From Didymella arachidicola (Eukaryota; Ascomycota; Dothideomycetes; Pleosporales; Didymellaceae): DNA of 64,000 nucleotides. The stretch spans positions 1,488,001-1,552,000 of the forward strand of contig CM049987.1 of NCBI GenBank assembly GCA_016630955.3. The letters run 5' to 3'. The notes under the pieces were generated by a model, which saw nothing but the letters and a program-made list of their open reading frames with translations, had not been told where the DNA came from and did not search any database. The translations under genes were made by a program, and so were the position numbers. Below are positions 31,290 to 42,071 of this stretch, piece by piece. Every line of letters begins with the position of its first letter. The first letter of the stretch is position 1.

Positions 31290-32674
31290 TCATGCTTCGA
31301 CGAGTACTTTCAAGACGAGGTTTCCTTCCTCGTCCATCGTCTTACCAGCGAGCTCGAATGCTTCTTTAACGGCAGCAAGACCCTTGAAACGATGGGTGAC
31401 CATATTGTCGAGACTTGGAAGCACACCGGACGAAATGATCTTGATCCCGGTCGCATAGGTATTCGCATACCGGAAGATACCCAGAATATCGACCTCCTTC
31501 AGGTGAGAAGTAGACATTGGAAGGGTCTGTACGGGCGTGCCCATGCCAACCATGATGAGCTTACCGCCAGGTCTTGTTGCCTTACATTTTGTCAGATGAC
31601 GACTGACACTCATATGCATGTTATACTTACGAAGAGCCCAGCTTGCATACAAATCTCCTTGCCGGTGCAATCGAACGTAACATCCGCACCTTCAAAGTCG
31701 GCGTCACCCAAAGAAGCGACGTGCATGACACTCCCAGCAAGATCCTTTGCAGAGCCAAATTGATCTGCATGCTCATCTGTATTTCTGTGAGACGAGACCA
31801 CAAACCCTTTGTGTGCGAAGCTATTGGACAGCGCGTATTCAATACGGCCATGGTCGACATCGACAATGACAACAGTCGTTGCTCCAGACATCTTCGCCAT
31901 GGCAGCAGTCAGCAACCCAACTGTACCAGCACCAAAGACTATGGCTGTGTCACCTTGTTCAACAGCAGCTCGTCGCGTCGCATGGATGGCTACAGACAAT
32001 GGCTCGAGCAGTGCAGCTGATTCGAGAGAGACATGAGAAGGGAGTCTAGATAAAGTTGTCAGATGAGGCCGTACGCAGCCGTGCGGGTATGCAAGACATA
32101 CTTATGACACCACTTCGCTGGGTGGTTGATGCGTTCCTGGAGTGTACCCTGGAAGTGAGGCACGGACTTCGCGCTGCTTCTGAAGCGCATTGATGGACAG
32201 AGGTTGTATCGTCCCCTCTGACATGACCGGCAGTTGTCACAAGGTACACCGACTTCGAGCGCCACTCGCTCTCCGATTGTGAAGCCGTCCACGCCTTGTC
32301 CAATCGCGACTACGACACCCGCTGATTCGTGGCCGAGGCTCAGGGGTTGGACTGCCTGCAGATCACCGTTGCGGAACTTATTGTAGTACGACACATCGCT
32401 GCCGCACAAGCCAGTTGCTTTGACGGCAATCTGAAGTTCACCGGGACTGGGGTCTGAGATTGATCGAGTTTCCTGTTCGTCCAGTGAGCGTTCTGTCTCA
32501 GGTTCCAATGCATACACCCCACGAACAGTGGGCGGCGTGGGATGTGCAGCGGAACGGCACGCTTACCAGCCTTAGATCCCGTGGTCCATGCAGGACACTT
32601 GCCACTACAATCGACGACTTTGAATAATGTCTGGCCGGGATTGGATAGATATCTGCTAATGCTGATGGTGCCAT
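31290..32674 (-). CDS. Zinc-dependent polyol (sorbitol/xylitol-type) dehydrogenase
   Basis: Four exons: 32567-32674, 32102-32496, 31631-32045 and 31290-31580; introns of 70, 56 and 50 bp; 402 residues from the ATG at 32674. It is a medium-chain dehydrogenase: catalytic-zinc residues C67 (GLCGSD) and H92-E93 (GHES), structural-zinc Cys cluster at about 122-136 (CDNCRSCQRGRYNLC), Rossmann motif FGAGTVGLL. FRSSAKSVPHFQGTLQERINHP and ALLEPLSVAIHA match fungal sorbitol, xylitol and L-arabinitol dehydrogenases. It should oxidise a polyol with NAD+. The exact substrate cannot be told from the sequence. The third acceptor (TAG before ACTCCC) was chosen because it restores KLPSHVSLES. Confidence 0.88.
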
Positions 32675-35495
32675 TACGAGAAAAGTGGGAGGATAAAACA
32701 GTGAGTATCGTCCAGGCGAAAAAGTGACCCCACGGGAGAACGTGGAGGTTGATATACCTGATGGGAAAAAGACACACTAACGGCTTCTAGGACCAACATC
32801 TCATTCAGCTTCGTTCAACAACTTCTTCATTGGTGAGATATGAATCCTGAAACGAGCGAAGAAGCCAATTCCACGTCATTTGACGGGCTGATCAACTTGG
32901 CTCGATGCACATGCATCCGATGCGCACGGCAACTGCCAACCAAAGCGGCTTTGGGACACTCCTCTACCTTGTTGACCGTTTTACAGCTAGATCACCATCT
33001 TGACGAACCGGATGCCTATGCGATATACCCGCACAAGAGTGCCATTGGCTGGACCTGGCTTGACTTGTGTCTTGCCGGACTGGTATGGTCGATACTCCGG
33101 AGCTCGTACATCGACCATGCCTTAAACCACTACATGGTCATAACTTGGTGCCTTGAGTTGGGAATGATTCGAGGCGCCACGCTTGATCAGAGGCTGCAGT
33201 AGCGCTGTGGAACGGCGATAAGGCAGATGCATCCTGAAGGCGCCGCCTCAAATGCATATCGCCTGCAGACGACCGGCAGTCATTCCAGGGTGATGATAAT
33301 TGACCCACTTGCTCAAAGGCGCTGCAAGCCTCACAGCTTACTACACATATTGGCGCCTCCAGAGCAGCATGTCTTCTCTTGCTGGAATCCAAACAGCCAC
33401 CGCATGTACCTGTAAGTCGCATCATCTCTTCAGCGATGATCTCCAGGTCCAGGAGAGCCCTTGTAGCCCAACAGCGCCACTAGAGCTGAAGACTAAATCA
33501 CTCGAGCGAGATTCTACCGCTCGAGCAACATTTGCAAGAGCATCACTGACAGGGTTCCCGGCAGAGCATGTTCCTGCCCATAGTACGTATCTTAGTAGAT
33601 CCATCCGGCCGTACTCAAGCTGGTAATTCTATCCAATCGCGATTGGAAATAGTGCACGCTTCGTAGCCTTGCATCCGAGCATCAGCCAATGGCTGATCAT
33701 CTTCGATACGAACCGCATCTCCGGGACAATATTTGACAACCCAAGCTTATCAGTATCTGATGTATGACAAAAGAGTACTCGCGAATGTATCGGTGACTGG
33801 GCGATGTGGTTCTGGGTCGAGCATCGTAAAATTGACAGGTGCCAGCTGCAAGATAATCGCTCCGCAAGTTGCTGCATTGCAGCGACACTGTGCGCATCGC
33901 CATCGTCAATCGACGAGCTTACAACCACCCGCTGATTGAGACATGGCAAACTTACAACATAGCTGGATGAATGCGATCTTTCAAACATGCTGTATTACTC
34001 CAGAACCAGCACCGTTCATGTGCAATTAATCATGTCAGCACGCGATTTGACTTGTGAAGATCTAGCGTTTGTCCAATCTGTGATGCGCGAGCGGCACGGC
34101 AAAAGCAATGAAATGAAGCCCAGCCGGTGTAACGCATGATGTACTGTGTACAGCAGAAGTTGTGGACCCGAGAAACGGGGCGCCGTTTGGTTCGCCTGGA
34201 GCCAGGGTCCACACAAACACCACCTTTACTTCAACGTCACCGATTGTATCTCGACGCACGCGATAAGCCAGTACGACGGCAGGGAAATCGTCGAGATACT
34301 TGACAGCATTTACGCCATCATGATTGAGCGATAAATGTCCTCCAGCGCCCTCCTCGCAGCATCACAGCGGCCGGAGATTGTCACGATCAGCGCTACGACT
34401 TAACCACCGTGTATCGGTACCGCTCTGATGACACACTCGGCAAGCGAAGAGGCTAATGCACAATTTACCCAGAGCAGCAAGCAGAAGCAAGTTCCAGGAA
34501 CAGCCCCTCCTCCGCTGAATTCCGCGTCTCTGCGCGCCGAGGAAGATTCAACCCAATTGCGCGCTCGACCTCAAGCTCCGGTCCTCGCTCTCTCACCGCT
34601 CAAGCACCGCGGTGAACGGAAGCATGCCCTCCAACTCCAATCGTGCCAGCACAGCATCGCTTGCGACCATGTCCCTGCGATTGCGAATGCAAACCAAAAC
34701 CGGGGCGGTCAAGGAACACAAGGTATCCCGCCCTAGTATTCCCTCCATACTGGATCGAGAATCGGAGAGCTACTTCCGTGCTCGTCCTTGACTTGATTGG
34801 TTCCACCAATCCCATGAGTGAGTTGTTCTTCAACCGTGAACGGATCGTCTTCTCTGCAGCTTGAAGTTCGAATGTGTCGCTGGTTACTTGAGTCCAGGCA
34901 GTACTCTGACTTTGCAATGAGGGGGTGTGCACTTGGCTGGCATACTCGACATATTGATATTGCGCAAGAGGATCAGCCGAAGCTTACTTCGTCACCATCA
35001 AAACGCCCATGATCATAGACGGACACCGTTGGTTCGAGTCCATCTATTGCCGCACCCAGGTGTCTCCCAGCTACGCCCTGGTCCATTCCAAGATTTCCAA
35101 TAATGACAAAAAACGTAGCCGCAAAGCAAAAGCTTTGTAGTCATCAGGGCGTTTGACGGTCTGACGGTCTATAGAAGAAAACCCAGGTCCGCTTCGTTGC
35201 TTCCCAAACTTCTTGAGGCTGACTTGTGTAGCTTCCTAAGCTCATGGCTAAACGTGTGCACTCCTGCATCTGCTACCTGGCTGCTCGGTACCACGCACTA
35301 ACATCGTCCACGGAAGAAGATGGCGACGTTTCCGATCACGCATTCTGCCGTCAGCTTGCGAATACGATGATCAGTACACACATACACGCTGCAAAACGCC
35401 CGTTTCGACAATGAGGAAAGGACCAGCAGTGTGCACATGACCGCCGATCTTGGATGCCTGAGCATCTGCACAAAGCCCCGTACCTCTGCAGACTA
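32675..35495. other. Long gene-poor stretch (2.8 kb)
   Basis: One ATG-started frame (32840-33202, 120 codons, top strand) has no known motif and no splice context. Other frames are short and overlapping. A GGTTCGAGTCC sequence at about 35028 resembles a tRNA B box but lacks a matching acceptor stem. I see no supported gene. Confidence 0.4.
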
Positions 35496-36937
35496 TTACA
35501 AGGTACTCTTCGCCTTGACCAATCCCTCCTTCTCCAACCACTGCCGTAGCAGCTGGTTCACTTCCTCGGGCTTTTGCGTGAGCGCCCAATGCGTCGCCTT
35601 GACCTCTCCGCGGGTCAACTTGGGGATCAGCTTATTCATACTCTTTGACATCTCGGGCTTGAGCACCGAGTCATAGGTTGCCTGGATGAAGAGGACAGGC
35701 TGGTGGATCGTTTTCTTGGAGAGGAGCGCTTGGTCTTCTTCCCAGTTGGTGCGGCGCTGGCGGTACCAATTTACTAGGTGCGGGTGTTAGCTTGGTGGGT
35801 GAGAATTGTAGGGGGACGGGGACCAACAGGTTGGATGGATGCCGTGACGCGAGTATTGGGCGACGTAGTAGTCGAGGACCTTACTCCGTCAGTGTTCTTC
35901 CTCGTGAGAGCGGTAGATGGTGTTTACCTCGCCATGCAAGATTCGACTCTCGCCGGCCTTGGACAGGTTCTCCTTGATAATGCCCTTCTCCGGATCAAAC
36001 ACTAGCTCCCCATTTGGGCCCTTGGCGCCATACGTGCCCTTCAAGAATTGCCGAATAGTCGTCTTGTCGTTCACGCTCTTCTCCACTTCACCGGATGCAA
36101 GGTGGAGCTGGTATGCAAACTGCGGTAGTGGCCCTTTGACCAACTGCTCAGTCGAGAAGTACTCCTTGTGCGGCGCAGTATACGGCGCTAGTATCATCAT
36201 TCAGCATGTGCAGTCGAGTATTGCAAGGGAACGTACTGCATACGGAGAAGACATGGGATATCAAATCTGGGTACCATTGCGCTGCGCGCCAGACGATGAA
36301 GCCTCCCCTTCGCACAGTGAGTCTTGGGTTTGGCAAATCATGCAATAGCTACGCACCAGTCATGTCCGCCCAGTATAATTCTCTGGGCACCGAGCTGTTG
36401 TGCCAGGCAGGCGATGTCGTCTGAAGCACGCTTTAAGCCGTACAGGCTGACGCTGTTTGGCGGGACTTTAGGTGCATCCTGTCGGGTGCTTGGCTCAGTA
36501 TCGTACTCTACGTCGTATATGGTTGATGATGGAGGAGAGCTATGTGTACTTACCGTCCCACCGTAGCCCATCATGTCCGGCGCGACGACTCTGAAGCCCA
36601 GATTCACAAGCAAGGGGATCTGATAGCGCCAACCCATTGACAGATCAGGCCAGCCATGAATCTGGAGTGCGTTAGCAAGCAGTTTCTATAAGGTAAACGT
36701 TTTCTGATGTGAAGGGAAACAACGATGTGAATGTCGTCGTGCATGAATTTAAATGACGCCGCTTGTCCAATACGCAAGTCGCTGTTTGTGAGAGGGGATA
36801 CAAACCAGAAACACAGTATCTGTCCATTTTCCCGAAATCGGCACAGCGTACAGGTAGTGGTACGTGTAGCCATTCAACACAGCGGTCTTGTGCTGAACGC
36901 GGTCATCGCCGTTGGGGCGGATGGGTGGGACGGACAT
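35496..36937 (-). CDS. Soluble epoxide hydrolase-like alpha/beta hydrolase
   Basis: Seven exons: 36806-36937, 36554-36661, 36357-36478, 36237-36307, 35928-36187, 35828-35879 and 35496-35773. Introns are 48-144 bp and the product is 340 residues; all phases agree. Motifs: oxyanion HGWP (46-49), PDMMGYGGTDAP, nucleophile D120 in GGHDWGG, lid region with DYYVAQY and NWYRQRR tyrosines, acid D about 283 (ATYDSVL), catalytic H about 310 (ATHWALTQKPEE). It adds water to epoxides to give vicinal diols and probably works on xenobiotics or secondary metabolites in the cytosol. Six introns in about 1 kb is unusually many for this window. Confidence 0.9.
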
Positions 36938-37827
36938 GGCGGCAGCGTCTCAGCTGCTCGGACGACGTATGAATCGAGATGAACGCTGCGATGCTTTGAT
37001 GTTATCTGGTAGCCTGTGCGATGGTGATGCCCGTTAGAGCTCCAGCTGGAGAGTCGCGAGTGAGGCCTCGGTGCCGAGGTACGGGAAGAGGGGCGATCAT
37101 CATCAGGAGCGAGTGTCAGCCATGAGAGCACCACCATGATCTGTCAACCGAAATCCCATGTTATCTGCAGACAGAGAGCTTCGTGCAACAGGCCTGAGGT
37201 ACGCCTTGATCAAACGATGCAGAGAGACATGCTTCTCGACACATTGCAGCGCCACTGTCTTAACAACTAGATCCGCTGTGTCGCTCAGTCGTCAGACAGG
37301 TGAATATGGTCCACCTACAAAGCTCGCATTTCATCATTCTGCCATTTGTGTCTGTCCCAATCACGAGTACAATGCTCCGGCGAACCCAATGGCACGGCGT
37401 TAAGCTTACAATCGCGTACCTAATCTCCGACCTCAGACAACAAATTCGCAGTCTAACCTTACGCCGTATATCAACGGCATCCTTGGTGGGGGGCCTGTCA
37501 AATAAGCACCATTGCATAGGTTTAAGCTTTTTGAAGGTTTCCATGACGCCTCGAGACACCGCGTTGCGTCGACGCTTCGCTCACCTAGCCTCAGGCCACC
37601 ATCTCAGGGAGCCACTATCGTAGCCCTGCGGTCGTGATGCACGTTTGGGAGATGATAAGTCCGGTATCACCGCTCATGCTGTATTTTTGACTGCTTTTAC
37701 CAGACAAGAGCCTGTATAAAAGCTCTGAGAAAAAGTCCAAAGACAAGCAGTAAGAACGCTAGCGTAAGCAAAGCTTTAACCTCCCAGAACCACACAGCCC
37801 ACACTCATATCCCTCACGACCGTCAAC
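36938..37827. other. Shared upstream region of divergent genes
   Basis: Separates the epoxide hydrolase (bottom strand) from the epimerase-like gene (top strand). No further gene. The only clear promoter element is the TATAAAA listed separately. Confidence 0.45.
37715..37721 (+). promoter_or_regulatory. TATA box of the epimerase-like gene
   Basis: TATAAAA lies 107 bp upstream of the ATG at 37828, the expected distance for a filamentous-fungal TATA promoter with a short leader. Confidence 0.45.
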
Positions 37828-38835
37828 ATGGGCAAGACCATCTTCGTAACCGGTGGTAGCGGCTACATAGGACGGACCCTCATTGCTCTCGCCCTCAAAC
37901 GCGGCTACGCCGTAACCGCACTCTCCCGCAGCCCCAGCAGCGACACCCTCCTCGCCTCTCTCGGCGCAACACCCATCCGCGGCGACCTGACCACGCTCTC
38001 CACCCTGACCTCTTCCGCCGCCGCATCCGACATTGTGATATCCATTGCCGACGCGCCCGCGTCCGACTTCTCCCTGCGCAAAAGCGAGCGCTTCCGCATC
38101 AACGACGCGGCCAACGCCGCGCTCGCGCAGGGTTTGGCCAGCACGGGAAAACCACTGGTCCTGACGGGCGGCAGTTTGTATGCTGCCGCTTTGCCGGACC
38201 ACGGGCTCACTGACGAGACATGGCCAGGTTGGCCGGAGGGCCACTGGGCGGCGTTCGATCTAGGCGGGGTGCAGCAACGGTGGCTTGATATGGGCGTGCG
38301 GGTGTGCCAGCTGCGGCTCGCACCCTATGTGTATGGGCGAGGCGGGAGCGGGGTGGGGTTGTTTATGAAGATGTGGTCGCAGACGGGCCAGGGGATGGTG
38401 ATGACGGGGGTGCGATGTGGACGACGACGGTGCATGTTGATGATGCTGTAGAGCTGTATTTGCTTGTTGCTGAAAAGGGGAGGGCAGGGGAGAGCTGTAA
38501 GTTTGCGTGTTTTTGTGTGGGTATAGGGACTAATGTGGTCAGATAATGCAACGGCTGAAACGGACGTTACGCAGGCTCAGCTCGCACGGGCGATTTGCAG
38601 GGCAATTGATGTACCGTGCAAGGAGCTCTCGTTCGACGAAGCTGTGCCTAAGGTCGGTCGATTCCTTGCTGGGTTCCTGTCTGTCGAAAACCCGGCCAGC
38701 AATCGCAAAGCTACGGTGGAGTTGGGCTGGGAGGTCAAGGGGGATGGTATACTAGAGGACATGGAGAACGGGTCGTATGTTGAAGTTGCCAAGGCGCTGA
38801 AAATGGTCGTGGCTCATGGGGTATCTAGTAAATAA
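37828..38835 (+). pseudogene. NAD(P)-binding epimerase/SDR-like gene with one-base frameshift
   Basis: Exon 1 is 37828-38496, the intron 38497-38542 (46 bp) and exon 2 38543-38835. The start MGKTIFVTGGSGYIGRTLIA has the extended-SDR Rossmann motif TGGSGYIG; LVLTGGSLYAA and QLRLAPYVYGRGGSG follow. At 38406-38410 five G residues stand where six are needed: with five the frame ends early, and an alternative frame then continues with GAMWTTTVHVDDAVELYL through exon 2 to a Lys and TAA. One extra G would give 320 residues. It could be a real lesion or an assembly error. Likely a cytosolic NAD(P)-dependent reductase or epimerase; substrate unknown. Confidence 0.75.
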
Positions 38836-39791
38836 CGGTATCCTCGGCAGCTTCTACTACTTCTTCGTCTGCGTCCTTGGTGGGCTCGTCGGCATTGGCT
38901 TCAGGCTCGGCCGATCTGGTGTCCATGGCGCGCTCTTCTGTATGAGACGCTCCAGCTGGCTGGATTGTAGGTTCCTCTGCGTGCTGGTCCAGCATCTCCT
39001 CGTCTCGTGTGAGCAGCCCAGCGCCGTTTCGAGTCCCGTGGTCCGCAGAGCGTCGCCGGGCGGGGTCTGTGTGCGGGCCCTCCCCGTTCGGTGAGCTGGC
39101 TCGGCCGCGATATGTCGACTCGTCTGGCGTCTGGCGTCGCTCTCTCGTCCTCTCGTCCTCGTGGCGATGCTCGTACTCGTCCAGTTCGCGTTGTATGGCA
39201 GCCCGAGCCTCGGCAATCTGGTCGTCAATCTTGTCTTCCTCTTCTGGGCTCATCTCCCACGGCTTGTAGTACAGCTGCGGCTCGGTCCTGGTGGAGAGGA
39301 AGTGGGCCAGATGCAACATGTTGTCGTGCCGCGCTTTCATCTGGACGTTCGTTAGTGCTGCGACGAGTGGCCAGCCTCGGGCTCGGACGTACTGCCTGCT
39401 GCTCGAAGCGCTTCTGCTCTTTCCACCTCTGCACCCTCCGCGTCGCCAGCCGCTCGGCCCTGCGCTGCTCGCTCTCCTCGTCCTCCTGTCTCCGCTGGGC
39501 CTGCTGCCGCTTCTCGATCTCGGACCGCCGTTTCTGCCCAGCAGTCGTGGGGTTCTGCGACAGCGCCCCGAGCACCGCGCCAAACAGCCGCCGCTCTCTC
39601 CCTCGCTCCCTGCGCTTCGGCGCGGGCGCCTTGCTCTCGTCTGTCGCATCGTCGCCGTTGGTGCGCGCCCGCTTCACGCTGTCCTCGGCGACGGACGACT
39701 GCCGTCGCTTGAGCGCATTGGGCGGCGCGGCTGGCGGCGGCGCGTCGTCGGGCGCGGGCAGCACGACTGCGGAGGCGATTGGGCCGCTCAT
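38825..39791 (-). CDS. Pinin/SDK/MemA-domain protein
   Basis: Two exons, 39393-39791 and 38825-39340, with a 52-bp intron; 304 residues from the ATG at 39791. The pinin/SDK region includes KRRERGRERRLFGAVLGALS, a long Glu/Arg/Gln coiled coil (KRRSEIEKRQQAQRRQEDEE) and, after the intron, MKARHDNMLHLAHFLSTRTE followed by YYKPWEMSPEEED. The C-terminal half is charged and disordered. Pinin-type proteins act in nuclear mRNA splicing and exon-junction processes. The last 11 bases overlap the 3' coding end of the convergent epimerase-like gene. The start is 278 bp from the divergent PHF5A-like gene. Confidence 0.83.
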
Positions 39792-40069
39792 GGCTTCGCG
39801 CGGTCTGACCAGCGTGTGGCGTGTTGTGTCCGGGTGGACGCGGTTTCTGATCACTGGCGCGTGGGCGGCGGCCCTCGAGAAGCTTCCGCACGGGGCATTC
39901 CGCGCTAGCACCGGGAGTCCGCAACTTTCATGGCGGTCGCCGGTCGCCTTCACCGTCCTCAGCACCTGCAACAAGAGCGCTCCACCCCAAGGCTGGCTCA
40001 CACACGACCCCCAAATCTACGCGAGCAACACGTCCAATCCACACAACCCACCGGCCAACACCGCACACC

Positions 40070-40449
40070 ATGTCTCGCCATCATCCGTGAGTGCCCTTCC
40101 CCGCCACTCCCCATACACCCACTAACACCCCGCCCCCAGCGACCTCGTAATGTGCCGCAAGCAATCCGGAATCTCCATCGGACGACTCTGCGACAAGTGC
40201 GACGGCAAATGCCCCGTGTGCGACTCGTATGTCCGACCGACCACCCTCGCGCGCATCTGCGACGAGTGCTCGTTCGGCAACTACCAGAACAAGTGCGTCG
40301 TGTGTGGCGGCGAGGGCATCAGCGACGCATTCTACTGCTTCGAGTGCACGCGCCTCGAGAAGGACCGCGATGGGTGTCCGAAGATTATCAATCTGGGCAG
40401 CAGTAGGACGGATCTGTTTTATCAGAAGAAGAATTTTAGAAATCATTGA
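40070..40449 (+). CDS. rds3: PHF5A/Rds3 splicing factor (SF3b subunit)
   Basis: Exons 40070-40086 and 40140-40449 with a 53-bp intron; 108 residues, the normal family length. It starts MSRHHPDLVMCRKQSG and contains the family's CxxC pairs: CDKC, CPVC, CDEC, CVVC, CFEC, with the end DRDGCPKIINLGSSRTDLFY. These cysteines bind zinc in a knotted fold. PHF5A belongs to the SF3b part of U2 snRNP and helps recognise the intron branch point in the nucleus. A short first exon with an early intron is common for this gene. Confidence 0.95.
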
Positions 40450-40472
40450 GCGAGATGGAGAGCTCTCAGCAA

Positions 40473-40504
40473 GGTGTTCAGGTGTTCAGGTGTTCAGGTC
40501 TTCA
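40473..40504. repeat. Short tandem repeat, 8-bp unit
   Basis: GGTGTTCA occurs three times in perfect tandem (40473-40496), followed by a fourth copy with one change (GGTCTTCA). It lies 24 bp after the rds3 stop codon, in its 3' region. Confidence 0.8.
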
Positions 40505-40702
40505 GGCGTTTTGGAAGCAAAGACCCAGCCCATTATCAGGCACGTGTCCGTGAACATGGTTCAGTCTGCACACTGCGGGTCTCGAGGGTATACATTTGCA
40601 AATCAAGTCATAAGACCGTCGTTCAGGTCTTCTATCCGAGTCCGTTTCGTGACGCACAGTAGCATACAGCATCTCATCGTACAGCGCCCATATCACAGCC
40701 CC

Positions 40703-41764
40703 TCAAAGCTCACCCCTCGCAATATTCCTCGCCCTCCTCCTCTCCCTCTCTGCCTTTCGCGCCTGGTTCATACTAGGCGCCATACCCTCCTCCTCCAACC
40801 TCGCCTTCACCAGACTCTCCTCATCCAACCTATCAAATACAAACCTCCCCAACTCACCACGCCTCCACTTCTGAATCATCCACAAGCTTGTCGCCTCGTG
40901 ATCGACCTTGCCCCCCTTGCCCAGCCTGCCCGTCTTCCTCGCCATGAGCTCGAGCAACTCGACGATATCATTCGTCGGACCAGGCGCATACTCCGCATAC
41001 AGCGTGGGATCAACGAGGTTGATGTGGAACAGCAGGTAATCTGCAAGCATAACAGGCGGGATGATCGTATCCTTGACGCTGCCGCAGAGCGCGAGTTTCA
41101 TCATCGCCTCGGCGTCAGGGACGTACGGGATGAAGACACCGGGCGTATCGAGCAGATAGACGCCTCCGCCAACACCCCTCTCGCCCTTCCCAACGCTCAC
41201 ATCATCCTCGGAGGGTATGATCTTGACGCCAGAGCCGACCTTTCTTGTAATGCCGGGCTGCGCACCCGTGCGCGCCACCTTGCCCTTCCCTGTGCCGAGG
41301 CCGCGCAGCGCGTTGAGGAGTGTCGACTTGCCTACGTTGGGCATCCCGACGACCATAACCCGGTGGCCCACAAGCTTCCACCTCTTCTCCGCGTGCTCGC
41401 GCAGCATCTCGAGCACCTTGCCCGTCGCCTTTCGGCTCTCCTTCTCCTCTTCACCGTTGCGCACAAACATGACTGTGCTGCCCTTGTGCCACCCGCGCAT
41501 CAGCTCTTCGTTTCTCTGATCGCGCGGCCCGCCCCCAAGATCGCGCTTCGTGTACACAATAATACGTTCTTTCCCTTCGAGCGCTTTCTCAAAGAGCGGG
41601 TTTCGCGAGGTGAGAGGTACTCGGTAGTCGCGACATTCAATCACAAGGTCGATGGACGTGAGCAGCTGCTTCATCTTAGAGAGCCCAGACTTGTGATGCC
41701 CCAGAAAGTACGAGCGCGGAAGCGACGGAATCGGTGGGAAGACATGGCGTGCGATGAATGACAT
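40703..41764 (-). CDS. mtg1: Mitochondrial ribosome-assembly GTPase Mtg1 (YlqF family)
   Basis: One exon, 353 residues from the ATG at 41764. Circularly permuted G motifs are in order: G4 YTKRD (71-75), then G1 GMPNVGKS (140-147), G2-like region GAQPGITR (168-174), G3 DTPGVF (206-211). This order defines the YlqF/Mtg1/Nog2 class. MSFIARHVFPP and the early aromatic/basic residues suit a mitochondrial location. Mtg1 assists assembly of the mitochondrial large ribosomal subunit on the inner membrane. The C-terminal part (GGKVDHEATSLWMIQKWRRG) is typical of fungal members. Confidence 0.92.
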   Translation of the reverse strand: MSFIARHVFPPIPSLPRSYFLGHHKSGLSKMKQLLTSIDLVIECRDYRVPLTSRNPLFEKALEGKERIIVYTKRDLGGGPRDQRNEELMRGWHKGSTVMFVRNGEEEKESRKATGKVLEMLREHAEKRWKLVGHRVMVVGMPNVGKSTLLNALRGLGTGKGKVARTGAQPGITRKVGSGVKIIPSEDDVSVGKGERGVGGGVYLLDTPGVFIPYVPDAEAMMKLALCGSVKDTIIPPVMLADYLLFHINLVDPTLYAEYAPGPTNDIVELLELMARKTGRLGKGGKVDHEATSLWMIQKWRRGELGRFVFDRLDEESLVKARLEEEGMAPSMNQARKAERERRRARNIARGEL

Positions 41765-42071
41765 CGGAGAAGGAGAGTGGTCGTACTGCAGTGGGAGACG
41801 AAAGTTACTTCAGGTTCGAGTCAAGACATCACACTAGCTGACGACGGCTGACTCGTACCATCACCATGACAACTTCTGGATTTTCGGGGAAAACTGGGGG
41901 TAATCCGTAAACGTGGATGCAGCACCTATTCACTGACAGACCTCAAGTTGACTACAATGGATTTTCTGACTCTATACTATCAAACTACCAATACAACTGA
42001 GAGCCCATGCCGTGATAAAAGTACCAAGTCCATGCTACCAACTCCGTGATCGCGATAAAAAAAAATGCTGA
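41765..42071. other. Short intergenic region
   Basis: Upstream region of mtg1 and 3' region of the next bottom-strand gene. Nothing else was recognised. Confidence 0.4.

Noticed and set aside
32840..33202. 120-codon ATG-started frame on the top strand
   Set aside because: No recognisable motif and isolated; about the length expected by chance in 2.8 kb of gene-free DNA.
35000..35060. GGTTCGAGTCC resembling a tRNA B box
   Set aside because: The T stem has a mismatch and no upstream sequence pairs with the 3' acceptor strand; no D or anticodon arm found.
39091..40125. 344-codon frame opposite the pinin-like gene
   Set aside because: Shadow of a GC-rich, charged coding region on the bottom strand; no domain.
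40229..41761. 510-codon top-strand frame across rds3 and mtg1
   Set aside because: Runs antisense to mtg1 and out of frame with rds3; both of those have clear family motifs.
41810..41830. GGTTCGAGTC, a second B-box-like sequence
   Set aside because: No cloverleaf could be built around it.
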